This document shows positions 47,428 through 56,722 of a stretch of 64,000 nucleotides of DNA, piece by piece. Made by a program: the position numbers and the translations under genes. The stretch comes from Comamonadaceae bacterium (GTDB lineage: Bacteria; Pseudomonadota; Gammaproteobacteria; Burkholderiales; Burkholderiaceae_C), in assembly GCA_027488215.1 (NCBI GenBank), contig JAIYCB010000031.1:124001-188000 (forward strand). The letters are read 5' to 3'. Below the pieces are notes generated by a model. The model was not told the DNA's origin, did no database searches, and saw nothing but the letters and a program-made list of their open reading frames with translations. How positions within the stretch are numbered: the stretch's first letter is position 1; the number at the start of each line of letters is the position of its first letter.

Positions 47428-48530
47428 AAACTGTCCGCCATCTGCTGTACGGGGAAGTCATCCGCGCCGTGGTTTTTGTGGCTCTGGGCTTTTTGGCCCT
47501 GTTTTTGTTTTTTGACTTGGTCGACGAGCTGCAGGCGATATCGCGGCATGCTGCACAGGGCTACCAATTGCAACACGCCTTGCTGTTCATCGCGCTCAAA
47601 ACGCCTGACCACATTTATGAATTGCTACCCATATCGGTATTGATTGGCAGCATTTTTGTCATGGCACGGCTGGCCCAAAGTTCCGAATTCACGATTTTGC
47701 GTACAGGGGGGCTGGAGCCATGGATGGCGCTGTCCTCGCTGCTCAAGCTGGGGCTGGTATTTGTGGGCATCACCTTCTTTTTTGGCGACTACGCCGCACC
47801 CTGGGCAGAGCGTCAGGCACAACAATTCAAGGCCCCGTTTATGGGCCAGCTCACGACAGGCCAAACCGGGGCCTGGTTGCGTGAGAAGCAAGGTGGCCAA
47901 CAATACGCCGTCAACGTGCGCAGCTTTGACGGTATCCGACAAATGCAAGGCGTGCGCGTTCACACTTTCAATGAACAAGGACAACTTCTCAGCATCACAA
48001 CAGCTCGCGAGGCGCAAATCCAGCCAGGGCTGTGGCAGCTGAGGGATGTAGAAGAAAAATCCATCCTCTTTCCCAGTGCAGGTCAACCTAAGCCATTCAG
48101 CGCTGCCAAGCTTGCCAACAAAAACTGGTCAACGGGCATCAGCGCCGACATGGTGGCTGCCGCTTTGCTCAGTCCAGACCGCATGAGCACCTGGGAGTTG
48201 TTCAGTTACATGCGACACCTTTCAGCCAATAACCAGAACGCACAGCGTTACGAAATCGAGTTCTGGCGCAAAGTCTTTTATCCTTTGAGTTGCTTGGTCA
48301 TGCTGGTGCTGGCCCTGCCCTTTGCTTATTTGCATTTCCGCTCGGGCCAGATCGCAGGACATGTGTTTGCCGGCGTACTTGCCGGGATCAGTTTTTCGCT
48401 GCTCAACAACGTGTTCAGCTTTATTGGCAACCTGCAAAACTGGCAACCTCTGTTAACTTCGGCGGCACCTGCTCTCATCTACAGCGCCGTTTCATTGGCA
48501 GCCTTCTGGTGGATGGTTTTAAAAAGATGA
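47424..48530 (+). CDS. lptG: LPS export permease LptG
   Basis: 368-residue partner of LptF. N-terminal helix VIRAVVFVALGFLALFLFFDLVDEL, central periplasmic domain (FKAPFMGQLTTGQTGAWLREK) and C-terminal helices. ATG 47424 overlaps the lptF stop in ATGA; the stop likewise overlaps the next gene start, so the three genes are translationally coupled. LptB and LptC are not in this window. Confidence 0.95.
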   Translation: MKTVRHLLYGEVIRAVVFVALGFLALFLFFDLVDELQAISRHAAQGYQLQHALLFIALKTPDHIYELLPISVLIGSIFVMARLAQSSEFTILRTGGLEPWMALSSLLKLGLVFVGITFFFGDYAAPWAERQAQQFKAPFMGQLTTGQTGAWLREKQGGQQYAVNVRSFDGIRQMQGVRVHTFNEQGQLLSITTAREAQIQPGLWQLRDVEEKSILFPSAGQPKPFSAAKLANKNWSTGISADMVAAALLSPDRMSTWELFSYMRHLSANNQNAQRYEIEFWRKVFYPLSCLVMLVLALPFAYLHFRSGQIAGHVFAGVLAGISFSLLNNVFSFIGNLQNWQPLLTSAAPALIYSAVSLAAFWWMVLKR

Positions 48531-48913
48531 CAAACCTCAAGACCCATCCAAAGGGCGTGATTTTGTTCGCACACGGCTCTCGCGACCCGCTGTGGCGACT
48601 TCCCATCGACGCTGTGGCCCAGCGGATGCGCGAGCAACATCCCGATCTTCTCGTTTCGGTGGCCTTTTTGGAACTGACCGAGCCCGACCTGCCCTACACC
48701 GTGGAGGCGCTGATGAAACAAGGCGTGGTCCATGTTCGAATCGTCCCCATGTTTTTGGGTGTTGGACGGCACGCCCGCGAAGACCTGCCCGAACTGGTTC
48801 ACGGCTTGACCCAGGCTTACCCACAAATGTCTTTTGAACTCGTGGCCGCCATAGGCGAACACCCCGCCATGACTGCCCTCATGGCCGACATCGCGGTCGG
48901 ATCGGTGCGATAA
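48527..48913 (+). CDS. Short CbiX/SirB-type chelatase
   Basis: 128-residue single-domain chelatase like the small CbiX, inserting Co2+ or Fe2+ into sirohydrochlorin. Metal-ligand His16 in FAHGSRDPLW and His82 in GVGRHAREDLPEL; Glu residues at FLELTEPD. It overlaps lptG by 4 bases and lies 44 bases before cysB. Next to a sulfur-assimilation regulator, an iron chelatase role in siroheme synthesis for sulfite reductase is a reasonable inference; the metal is unproven. Confidence 0.88.
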   Translation: MTNLKTHPKGVILFAHGSRDPLWRLPIDAVAQRMREQHPDLLVSVAFLELTEPDLPYTVEALMKQGVVHVRIVPMFLGVGRHAREDLPELVHGLTQAYPQMSFELVAAIGEHPAMTALMADIAVGSVR

Positions 48914-48957
48914 GACATGTAAAGCATAATGCAGGCAATCCATATAACGATACGCAT

Positions 48958-49899
48958 ATGAACCTGCACCAATTTCGCTTTGTGCAAGAAGCAGCTCGCC
49001 GCAACCTCAATCTGACCGAAACCGCAAAAGCCCTGCACACCTCGCAGCCCGGTGTGTCCAAGGCCATCATCGAGCTGGAAGAAGAACTGGGCATCGAAAT
49101 TTTTGCCCGTCACGGCAAGAGGCTCAAACGCATCACCGAACCCGGTCAGCACGTGCTGCAAAGCATCGAGCTGATCCTACGCGAAGTGGGCAACCTGAAA
49201 AAAATAGGCGAGCAATACAGCGCCCAGGACAGCGGTACCTTATCAATTGCCACCACCCACACCCAAGCACGCTATGTGCTGCCGGTACCGGTTGCCAAGC
49301 TGCGTGAGAAATACCCCAAGGTCAATATCAGTCTTCATCAAGGCGCACCCGACCAGGTGGCCAAAATGCTGTTGGACGACACAGCCGAAATCGGCATCGC
49401 TACAGAATCCTTGTCGGCGTACGAAGACTTGGTGACCCTGCCCTGCTATGAGTGGCAACACGTCCTGGTGCTGCCGCTGGACCACCCACTGGCCAGCAAA
49501 ACTCACCTCTCGCTTGATGACATTGCCAACGAACCCCTCATCACTTACCACCCCTCGTTCACGGGGCGAAGCCGCATTGACCACGCCTTTGCCGCCAAAA
49601 AGATCACCCCCCGGATCGCCCTGGAAGCCATCGACTCGGACGTCATCAAAACCTATGTTCGCTTGGGGCTGGGCATCGGCATCGTTGCCGAAATGGCCGT
49701 CCATGAAGACCCGGTGAAAGACCTGGCCGTGCGCCCCCTGGGCCAACTGTTGGGCATGAACGTGGCCCGCGTGGCTTTCAAACGCGGTGCCTATTTGCGC
49801 CAATTTGTTTACCAGTTTGCCGAGCTTCTGAGCGATCGCCTCTCCGCCCCGCTAATCGCCCGCGCCATGACCGGCCACGACAGCGACTACGAACTCTGA
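48958..49899 (+). CDS. cysB: CysB-type LysR transcriptional regulator
   Basis: 313-residue regulator of sulfur assimilation. N-terminal winged HTH (NLTETAKALHTSQPGVSKAIIELEEELG) and an effector domain with ATTHTQARYVLP, in which Thr100, Thr102 and Gln103 fall at the same positions as the anion-binding residues of enterobacterial CysB. It would sense O- or N-acetylserine. In the same direction as the chelatase and aminotransferase genes. Confidence 0.93.
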   Translation: MNLHQFRFVQEAARRNLNLTETAKALHTSQPGVSKAIIELEEELGIEIFARHGKRLKRITEPGQHVLQSIELILREVGNLKKIGEQYSAQDSGTLSIATTHTQARYVLPVPVAKLREKYPKVNISLHQGAPDQVAKMLLDDTAEIGIATESLSAYEDLVTLPCYEWQHVLVLPLDHPLASKTHLSLDDIANEPLITYHPSFTGRSRIDHAFAAKKITPRIALEAIDSDVIKTYVRLGLGIGIVAEMAVHEDPVKDLAVRPLGQLLGMNVARVAFKRGAYLRQFVYQFAELLSDRLSAPLIARAMTGHDSDYEL

Positions 49900-49923
49900 A
49901 ACTTGCCTCTTTTTGCTTTTCAC

Positions 49924-51093
49924 ATGAACGCCAGCAGCCCCGCCCTCGTCTCCAAGGCGCCCCACATGGGTACCACCATCTTTACCGTCATGTCGGCACT
50001 GGCTGCCGAGAAAAAAGCGGTCAACCTCGGCCAGGGCTTTCCGGATTTTCCGTGCGACCCCAGGTTGACCGAGCTGGTGGGCGACGCCATGCGCGAGGGC
50101 CTCAACCAGTACCCGCCCATGCCCGGCGTGGCTCCCCTTCGCGAAGCCGTGGCAGCCAAAATCGAAGCCCTGTACGGCCGCCGCTACAACCCCGCCACTG
50201 AAATCACCGTCACTGCAGGGGCCACCCAAGCCATTTTGGCCATCATCCTCGCGATCGTGCACCCCGGCGACGAAGTCATCGTGCTCGAACCCTGCTACGA
50301 CAGCTACGTGCCCAATATCGAGTTGGCCGGTGGCCGTGTGGTGCGCGTGCCTCTTACCCCGGGAACCTTCCGCCCCGACTTCGACCGGATCCGCTCTGCC
50401 ATTGGTGCGCGAACTCGCGCCATCCTGATCAACACACCGCACAACCCCAGTGGCATGGTCTGGACACGCGAGGAAATGCTCTCCCTGCAAGACATCTTGG
50501 CCCCGACCAACGTGGTGCTGATCAGCGATGAGGTCTATGAACACATGGTCTACGCACCGCTGCAACACTGGAGCGCCGCACAATTTGAAGGCTTGGCTTC
50601 TCGCGCCTTCATCGTCTCCAGCTTTGGCAAGACCTACCATGTCACGGGCTGGAAAGTGGGCACTGTGGCCGCCCCGGCTGACTACACCGCAGAACTGCGC
50701 AAAGTGCACCAATTCATGGTGTTCACCGTCAACACACCCATGCAACATGCCCTGGCCCGCTACATGGCCGACCCCGCACCCTATCTAGATCTGCCAGCCT
50801 TTTACCAGCGCAAACGCGATCTGTTTCGTCAGGGCCTGGCGCAAACCTCGTTCAAGTTGCTGCCCGGAGAAGGCACCTACTTTCAATGCGCCGACATCTC
50901 GGCGCTGAAAGTACCCGAAAAACATCTGAGCGAAGCCGACTTTTGCCAATGGCTCACGTCTGAAATTGGTGTGGCGGCCATCCCGCTGTCGGCTTTTTAT
51001 GGCAACAGCTTCGACCAAAAAGTGATCCGGTTTTGCTTTGCAAAGAACGACGAAACCCTGTTGGCAGCGATCCAGCGGCTTAAAGGGCTGTGA
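49924..51093 (+). CDS. PLP-dependent aminotransferase (methionine aminotransferase/YbdL-like)
   Basis: Fold-type I class I/II aminotransferase, 389 residues from ATG 49924 (TTG 49903 is also in frame). Motifs: VNLGQGFPDFPCDP near the N terminus, TPHNPSGMVW, ISDEVYEHMVY and the PLP Lys236 in SSFGKTYHVTGWKVG. The QGFPDF pattern and overall sequence fit the YbdL/kynurenine-methionine transaminase group. Its place after cysB suggests sulfur amino-acid metabolism, but substrate is inferred. Confidence 0.88.
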   Translation: MNASSPALVSKAPHMGTTIFTVMSALAAEKKAVNLGQGFPDFPCDPRLTELVGDAMREGLNQYPPMPGVAPLREAVAAKIEALYGRRYNPATEITVTAGATQAILAIILAIVHPGDEVIVLEPCYDSYVPNIELAGGRVVRVPLTPGTFRPDFDRIRSAIGARTRAILINTPHNPSGMVWTREEMLSLQDILAPTNVVLISDEVYEHMVYAPLQHWSAAQFEGLASRAFIVSSFGKTYHVTGWKVGTVAAPADYTAELRKVHQFMVFTVNTPMQHALARYMADPAPYLDLPAFYQRKRDLFRQGLAQTSFKLLPGEGTYFQCADISALKVPEKHLSEADFCQWLTSEIGVAAIPLSAFYGNSFDQKVIRFCFAKNDETLLAAIQRLKGL

Positions 51094-52160
51094 ACCATCT
51101 TCGACCCATGCCCAAACGGTTCATGCACAGCCAGTGGCTGGCGTGGTGTCTGGCCACCACGTGCATCGCGTTCTTGAACGCCTGCTCTGCCCCTGCACCG
51201 CAAACCACTGCAAAGGTGATGCCCGACAAAATCGTACACAACGATCCGGTGCCAGCCCAAACCATTCGGTTTCAATTGCCAGGTGACACTGCCCTTGCCG
51301 CGCGCGTTTGGGTCAGCCAGCAGCCTCGGCACATCGTGCTGGGCGTGCACGGCTTCAACGACTACAGCAAAGCCTTTGAACCACTCGCCCAGCAACTGGT
51401 GGCCGAACTGCAAGCCACTGTATACGCTTACGACCAACGAGGCTTTGGTGCCAACCCACAACCTGGCATCTGGCCCGGAACCAACAACCTGTTGTCCGAC
51501 CTGCGGCACATCGCAGCCCAACTGCGCGAGCGCCATCCCGACCTGCCTCTCACGGTGGTGGGTGAAAGCATGGGCGGCGCAGTGGTGTTGGTGGCCGCCA
51601 GCGAAGCACCTGGTCTTGCCGCCGACCAACTCATTCTCAAAGCCCCCGCGGTGTGGGGGGCAAAGAGCATGCCCTGGTACCAACGCTTGAGCCTGTACAC
51701 CATGAACTTGGTGGCGCCCGACATGAGTCTCACCGGCCGAGGCCTGCCCTCGCTGGGCATCCGGCCCACCGATGACATCGAGGTTTCACGTGATTTGAGC
51801 CGTGACCCGCTGTTCATCAAAGCCACCCGCGTCGGCAGCCTGGCCGGAGTGACCGAACTCATGGGCCGTGCCCAAAACCAACCTGCCTTACCACCCCAAC
51901 GCAGCCTGGTGCTGTACGGCTTGCGCGACCGCATCATCCCGCCGCAACCGGTGTGCGATTGGCTCCAGCATCTGAACACAACGATGTCGCAGCCAAGCAA
52001 GACCGATGTGGTCGTATATCCCGAAGGCTGGCACCTGCTGACACGCCAAATGCGCACGCGCGAGCCGCTGCAAGACATGACCCACTGGCTGCAAAACAAG
52101 CCCATTCAACAACTACAAAGTACGACACAAGCCCAACAAGTGGTCTGTAATGGGCTTTGA
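51090..52160 (+). CDS. Alpha/beta hydrolase lipoprotein (lysophospholipase-like)
   Basis: 356-residue serine hydrolase of the Hydrolase_4 group. The N terminus is a lipoprotein signal (WLAWCLATTCIAFLNAC), so it should be anchored to an envelope membrane. Nucleophile elbow GESMGG and HGFNDYSKAF oxyanion region are seen; a C-terminal LYGLRDRIIPP and EGWHLLTRQ carry the acid and His. GTG 51090 overlaps the aminotransferase stop by 4 bases; ATG 51108 is the alternative. Substrate unknown. Confidence 0.85.
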   Translation: MNHLRPMPKRFMHSQWLAWCLATTCIAFLNACSAPAPQTTAKVMPDKIVHNDPVPAQTIRFQLPGDTALAARVWVSQQPRHIVLGVHGFNDYSKAFEPLAQQLVAELQATVYAYDQRGFGANPQPGIWPGTNNLLSDLRHIAAQLRERHPDLPLTVVGESMGGAVVLVAASEAPGLAADQLILKAPAVWGAKSMPWYQRLSLYTMNLVAPDMSLTGRGLPSLGIRPTDDIEVSRDLSRDPLFIKATRVGSLAGVTELMGRAQNQPALPPQRSLVLYGLRDRIIPPQPVCDWLQHLNTTMSQPSKTDVVVYPEGWHLLTRQMRTREPLQDMTHWLQNKPIQQLQSTTQAQQVVCNGL

Positions 52161-52219
52161 ACACCCCGGAGCTTGGCAAAGTACACCATCCTGATGGCTG
52201 TGCATGCCTGCTCAGTCGT

Positions 52220-53110
52220 TCAGCTGGCCAAAAACCGGATCAGTTCTTGAGCCACTTTTTCTGGGTCTTCTCGCTGTGGAAAATGCCCACACTCGGGCAG
52301 TACCTTACGCTCATAACGGTTCAGGAAAAGCGCTGCTTGTCCCTCTGATGTTGACGCGGGGTTCACGCCATCCACACCCCCGTGCAGCATCAAAGTGGGC
52401 ACATCCAGCGAAGAGACTTGGCTCAAAGTACTTTCTTCGACGTCATAACGCGGATCGCCAGGGGCATGCCCCCAGCGGTGCTGGTAAGAGTGAAGCGTCA
52501 CCTCTGGCCAGTCGTCGTTTGCAAACACCTCGGCCGTGGCTTCAAATTCCTGATCGTCGTACCAACCTGAAGGCGACCAGGTGTCCCACATGATTTTGGC
52601 AAAGGCAGGCCCCCTTTCACGCACCTCACTTTGGCCTCTGGGCGTCGCCATGAACCAGTGGTACCAATAGTTGCGCACTTGCGTGAGCGACAGACTCTGT
52701 GAGGGCAAATTGGTGCCATAGGCCACCGACATCATGACCAAGTGGCTGGCCACGCCCGGCTGCAAAGCGCAAGCGCTGGCGGCCGCACGGGCACCCCAGT
52801 CGTGGCCCACCAAAGCCGGTTTTGTCAAGTTCAGTCGCTCAATCAAATCCAGCACATCGCGACTCAAGGCAGAAATCTGACCACTGCGGGGCGTATTGGC
52901 GTGCAGAAAACGTGTAGGCAAAAACCCCCGCAAAGCCGGCACCAGCACCCGCCAACCTTGGGCTCCCAGCAAGGGTGCTACCCCCGACCAAGTGCGCACA
53001 CTGTCAGGCCAACCGTGCAACAAAATCACCGTGCGTAAAGAGTCGGGGTTCCACTCCTGATAACCGATGCGCAATATTTCGGTGTCGACGAACTTCATAC
53101 CAGACGGCAT
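52220..53110 (-). CDS. Alpha/beta hydrolase, epoxide hydrolase-like
   Basis: 296-residue hydrolase with HGWPDS at 32-37 and an aspartate nucleophile Asp104 in GHDWGAR, followed by Trp105; His276 in ECGHFPQRED. HGWP plus GHDWG is typical of soluble epoxide hydrolases and haloacetate dehalogenases, which act through an Asp-ester intermediate. Start ATG 53110 has AAGGAG 5-6 bases upstream; two more ATG codons flank it. Last gene of the six-gene catabolic operon, 26 bases after the SDR gene, convergent with the lipoprotein hydrolase. Confidence 0.85.
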   Translation of the reverse strand: MPSGMKFVDTEILRIGYQEWNPDSLRTVILLHGWPDSVRTWSGVAPLLGAQGWRVLVPALRGFLPTRFLHANTPRSGQISALSRDVLDLIERLNLTKPALVGHDWGARAAASACALQPGVASHLVMMSVAYGTNLPSQSLSLTQVRNYWYHWFMATPRGQSEVRERGPAFAKIMWDTWSPSGWYDDQEFEATAEVFANDDWPEVTLHSYQHRWGHAPGDPRYDVEESTLSQVSSLDVPTLMLHGGVDGVNPASTSEGQAALFLNRYERKVLPECGHFPQREDPEKVAQELIRFLAS

Positions 53111-53136
53111 CCGTTTCTCCTTGAATGAATATGCAC

Positions 53137-53910
53137 TCATAAGCCTGGCGCACCGGCTGACATGAAACCGCCATCGACAGGCAAGGCCACCCCGGTGGTG
53201 TAACTCGCCTCATCAGAAACAAGGTACAACACCGCCGCTGCAATCTCTGTAGTCAAGCCATAACGTGCCATGGGAATGGCTTTGGCGTATTCACCACGGA
53301 ACTGCTCGGTGTGCAACTCACGCGTCATGGGGGTGTCCACCGGTCCAGGGCACACCGCATTGGCCGTGATGCCATGCTCGGCCAACTCCACCGCCATTTG
53401 GCGGGTCAATGTCACCACTGCGCCTTTGGAGGTGCCATAGGCCGTGCGTCCCTTGCCAACAGCCCGCAAACCCGCCACCGATGCGATGTTCACGATGCGG
53501 CCCCAGCGCCGAGGCACCATCAGCCTGGCGGCGTGTTGCGCGCACAGCAAAGTCCCCGTCACATTCACAGCCATTGTGGCCACGAAGTTGTCCAAGGGGA
53601 AATCCAGGAACGGGAAAACCTTGGCGATACCGGCACTGTTGACCAGCACATCACACCGCCCATCTTGCACATCCACGGCCGCAAACACCTGTGCCACCGA
53701 TGCTGGATCGGCCACATCCAGCAGCACTGCTTGGGCTTGCCCCCCTTGCTGTTGCAGTGCTACCGCCCAAGCCTGTGCACTCTGCACATCTTTGTCGGCC
53801 ACCCACACCTTGAACCCTTTGGCTGCCAAAGCCTTGCAGACCTGAGCGCCAATGCCCTTGGCCCCACCTGTGACCAGGGCCACGCGCCCATTTGATGCTG
53901 ACAATGTCAT
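53137..53910 (-). CDS. SDR family NAD(P)-dependent oxidoreductase
   Basis: Classical short-chain dehydrogenase, 257 residues. Cofactor motif TGGAKGIG at 14-21, NSAG at 91-94, catalytic Ser144, Tyr158 and Lys162 (YGTSK); CPGPVDTPMT after the last strand. ATG 53910 follows GAGGG by 5 bases. In the operon between the DUF1537 kinase (56-base gap) and the hydrolase, so it probably oxidises a hydroxyl group of a pathway intermediate. Substrate not determinable. Confidence 0.88.
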   Translation of the reverse strand: MTLSASNGRVALVTGGAKGIGAQVCKALAAKGFKVWVADKDVQSAQAWAVALQQQGGQAQAVLLDVADPASVAQVFAAVDVQDGRCDVLVNSAGIAKVFPFLDFPLDNFVATMAVNVTGTLLCAQHAARLMVPRRWGRIVNIASVAGLRAVGKGRTAYGTSKGAVVTLTRQMAVELAEHGITANAVCPGPVDTPMTRELHTEQFRGEYAKAIPMARYGLTTEIAAAVLYLVSDEASYTTGVALPVDGGFMSAGAPGL

Positions 53911-53966
53911 ACACACCCTCTATTCATTGGCCAACAGAACAACAAGCGCGACCGCAGTACCCGCGT

Positions 53967-55373
53967 TCAAGCATCGCGCCCCTTTAAAGCCTGGACAAAA
54001 AAATCTGCCGACCCCATTTGGCCGCCTTTTAAAGCGACCTCCAGTTGGCGCAAATGGGGCTTGTCAGACAAGAGCTTGCACAAAGGAGCTCCCGGCGCCA
54101 AGCGAGCCAGCACCTGCAATGCCTGAGGGCCCAGCCGCTGTATGATGGCGCTCGATGTGTCGCCACCCGACAACAGCAAACGGGGTACATCGACGGTATG
54201 CAGCACCCGCTCGGTCAATTCACCGAGGCACTCGCCCACCAAACGCCCGCCTTGCAGAGCAGCTTGTGCCTGCGACAGCCCCGAGGCCATCAAACGCTCG
54301 CGCAATTGACCGATGCGCGCATCCCCTGTGCCCAGCGCCGTGTGTACCACCACGCTGCGCCCGCTTTGCCAAGCCAACACGATCGTTTGGGCCATATCCG
54401 CCAAAGCCTGTTCGCGCTGCATGAGCCATGCACACACATCCAAAGCCACCTCTGCAAAGCCCGCTTGCACGGCCAAGTTGACTTGCTGCGCACTCCAGGC
54501 TGAAGCACTCGCCGACACCACCAACACCTGGGAAACAGCCGCAAACCCTTCAAACGACGATGTCTGCGAGGGCCATGGCGTGGGTGAGTCCGCTTGCCAC
54601 CATTGCGTCATGGCGTACTCCAGCCCTGAAGAGCCCACCGCGAACAGCGGCCCCGGGCTCAAATTCGACAAACGCGTCAAATGCCGCCCGGTGGCCGTCA
54701 AGTGTTCCGACCTGGTGCCATCGAACATCAAAGCCTCGCAGGACGACGCCAACAAGGCGTCTACTTCAGCATCCTGCAGCGCCTCAGAACACTCAAATAC
54801 GGGCAGTGTGAAACCCGCCACTGTTTGGCGCGTTTGCATGGACAAATGCCTGGTCAAGTCTGACTCGGTCATGGGCGTCACAGGGTGCACACACATGATG
54901 GGATGACGGTCGATTCGATGCACATGGCCATCCGTTGCCGAACGCGCAAACAAGTGCCCAAAAGCGCAATAGCGGCCCAAGGCCGGCGTGGCAGCCACCA
55001 CTGGAATCACCCCGAGGCCAAAGGCATGGCGTGCCAAATCCATCACATGCCCGATGCTGCCCACATCAGGATGGCTGTCAAAAGTCGAGCAGACCTTGTA
55101 ATGCACCAGGGGCACAGGCAACTGGGCCAATGCAGCCAAAACAGGCGGCAACTGCTGATCCATTTCTTCCGGGCTCATGGCACGGCTGTGACCGGCAACG
55201 CCCACGGCGTCAAATGGCCCCAAGGCCTCAAGCAAGGCCGCGTTGGGCACCTGCAAAAACAAGGCGCAGCGAAGGCTCGCAAAAGTCAGTACCTCCAAAG
55301 CATCCGTTGAGCCTGTGAAATCGTCCCCGTAAAAAGCCAGCCGCATGGCGCTCGCGGGTTTTTTTTCAGGCAT
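53967..55373 (-). CDS. DUF1537/four-carbon acid sugar kinase family protein (OiaK-like)
   Basis: 468-residue ATP-dependent kinase of the family that phosphorylates four- and five-carbon sugar acids (OtnK, DtnK, OiaK). N-terminal substrate domain with YGDDFTGSTDALE (Asp17-Asp18 and Thr20) and a C-terminal nucleotide domain with SGGDTS at 402-407. Starts 3 bases after the RuBisCO-like gene, so the two are tightly coupled; in known systems such a pair forms consecutive steps on 3-oxo-isoapionate. Family is clear; substrate is inference. Confidence 0.85.
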   Translation of the reverse strand: MPEKKPASAMRLAFYGDDFTGSTDALEVLTFASLRCALFLQVPNAALLEALGPFDAVGVAGHSRAMSPEEMDQQLPPVLAALAQLPVPLVHYKVCSTFDSHPDVGSIGHVMDLARHAFGLGVIPVVAATPALGRYCAFGHLFARSATDGHVHRIDRHPIMCVHPVTPMTESDLTRHLSMQTRQTVAGFTLPVFECSEALQDAEVDALLASSCEALMFDGTRSEHLTATGRHLTRLSNLSPGPLFAVGSSGLEYAMTQWWQADSPTPWPSQTSSFEGFAAVSQVLVVSASASAWSAQQVNLAVQAGFAEVALDVCAWLMQREQALADMAQTIVLAWQSGRSVVVHTALGTGDARIGQLRERLMASGLSQAQAALQGGRLVGECLGELTERVLHTVDVPRLLLSGGDTSSAIIQRLGPQALQVLARLAPGAPLCKLLSDKPHLRQLEVALKGGQMGSADFFVQALKGRDA

Positions 55374-55376
55374 GAA

Positions 55377-56651
55377 TCAGGTCACCCCAAAATACGACAA
55401 GGCCCGACCCAGAGCGCTTTGATGGGCCGCGGCCTGCTGCAAATCTACACCCGCCAAGGCGGCCTCCCAGGCCTGGCGCATGCTTTGCACCCCAGCGGCG
55501 GTGCCATCAGGGTGACCAATGACTCCCCCACCAGCCAAATGCATCAGGTCGCAAGAGGCCAACTGCCGATAAATTTCTGGGGCCAAACCGGCCCATTGGC
55601 CCGAAGAAAAAACTGGCATCAAGGGCTGCAAGCCCGCAAACTGTCGCAAGCAGTCCTGCGCATTGGCGAACACCGACGCATCAGGCTCCCAAAATTTGCT
55701 GTTGGGCCCATTCACATGCAAATGGTCCACGCCCGCCAATCGCCATATTTTTTGGTAGGCCGCAAAAGAAAACCCTAAGCCGGGGTGGCGTGTCAACGCC
55801 CCCCAACCATTGCGGTGGGCATGAATGGGCAAAGAAGTGTTCTTGCGCAAATGTTCCACCCCGGCAAAGCCCATCCAATTGACACTGACCATGACACAAG
55901 TGCCACCGGCAGCTGCAACGGCGTCGCTTTGGCGCAGCATGTCATCGATCGAGCCCGACACATTGAAGGCATACATCGGCATACGCCCCAAACGATCGGC
56001 ATGTCGATGCAGCACCGGCATCACCGCCGCCAGCCGCGCATAAAACGGCTCGTAAGGGGCGTTGGCCATCAATTCATCATCCTTGATGAAATCAATACCC
56101 GCAGCACACAGCGAATCCACCAACTGCGCCGTTTGCTCGGCACTCAAGCCAATGCTGGGCTTGACAATCGTGCCCACCAAGGGACGTCCGTACACGCCCG
56201 CCAACTGGCGTGTGCCCTCAATGCCAAACGCCGGCCCCTGAAATTCGGCGGCATAGGCGGGTGACAAGTCCAGATCGAGCAAGCGCAAAGCCGTGACCTC
56301 ACCAAGCTCAAACAGGTTGCCAGCCACCGTGGCCATGAGCGAAGGCAAATTGGCCCCCACGTTGTCCACCGGAAATGCGATCTCGATTTCGGCCCGCTCA
56401 AATGGCCCTGCCGCCCCCTGGCGATGCACCAAAGCGCTGTGCAGTGTAGGTTGTTCGCTGGCAGGACTGGGCTGCACACGGGTGACCCGGGCACGCGAAC
56501 GCTCCTTCAATTGCACGGTTTCGCATGGCAAGGTGACAAAGGTGCCACTGGATTGCTCCCCGGCAATGATTTCGGCCACTTTGTCGGAGGGCACCGAGCT
56601 TTCAACGAAATAACGTGCTGTGAATTCGGAACGTGAACCAGGCTGGCTCAT
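55377..56651 (-). CDS. RuBisCO-like protein (form IV)
   Basis: 424-residue homologue of the RuBisCO large subunit. Compared with the plant enzyme, equivalents of Glu60 (Glu32), Asn123 (Asn112), Lys175 (Lys164), carbamylated Lys201 (Lys190), Asp203/Glu204 (Asp192/Glu193, in FIKDDE), His294/Arg295 (His279/Arg280), His327 (His312), Lys334 (Lys319) and Ser379 (Ser350) are kept, but Lys177 is Ser166 (VKPSIG) and Gly381 is Gln352. No small subunit or phosphoribulokinase gene is near. So it is not a carbon-fixing enzyme but probably enolises, decarboxylates or isomerises a phosphorylated keto-acid made by the adjacent kinase. Confidence 0.9.
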   Translation of the reverse strand: MSQPGSRSEFTARYFVESSVPSDKVAEIIAGEQSSGTFVTLPCETVQLKERSRARVTRVQPSPASEQPTLHSALVHRQGAAGPFERAEIEIAFPVDNVGANLPSLMATVAGNLFELGEVTALRLLDLDLSPAYAAEFQGPAFGIEGTRQLAGVYGRPLVGTIVKPSIGLSAEQTAQLVDSLCAAGIDFIKDDELMANAPYEPFYARLAAVMPVLHRHADRLGRMPMYAFNVSGSIDDMLRQSDAVAAAGGTCVMVSVNWMGFAGVEHLRKNTSLPIHAHRNGWGALTRHPGLGFSFAAYQKIWRLAGVDHLHVNGPNSKFWEPDASVFANAQDCLRQFAGLQPLMPVFSSGQWAGLAPEIYRQLASCDLMHLAGGGVIGHPDGTAAGVQSMRQAWEAALAGVDLQQAAAHQSALGRALSYFGVT

Positions 56652-56722
56652 AGGTCAGGTCGACAAAAAGGATGAGGCGATCATCGTAAGCCGTCTGAAT
56701 CGGCACCACAAGGCAAAACCGA

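Noticed and set aside
55377..56651. Carbon-fixing RuBisCO
   Set aside because: The Lys177 equivalent is Ser, Gly381 is Gln, and there is no rbcS or phosphoribulokinase gene near it.
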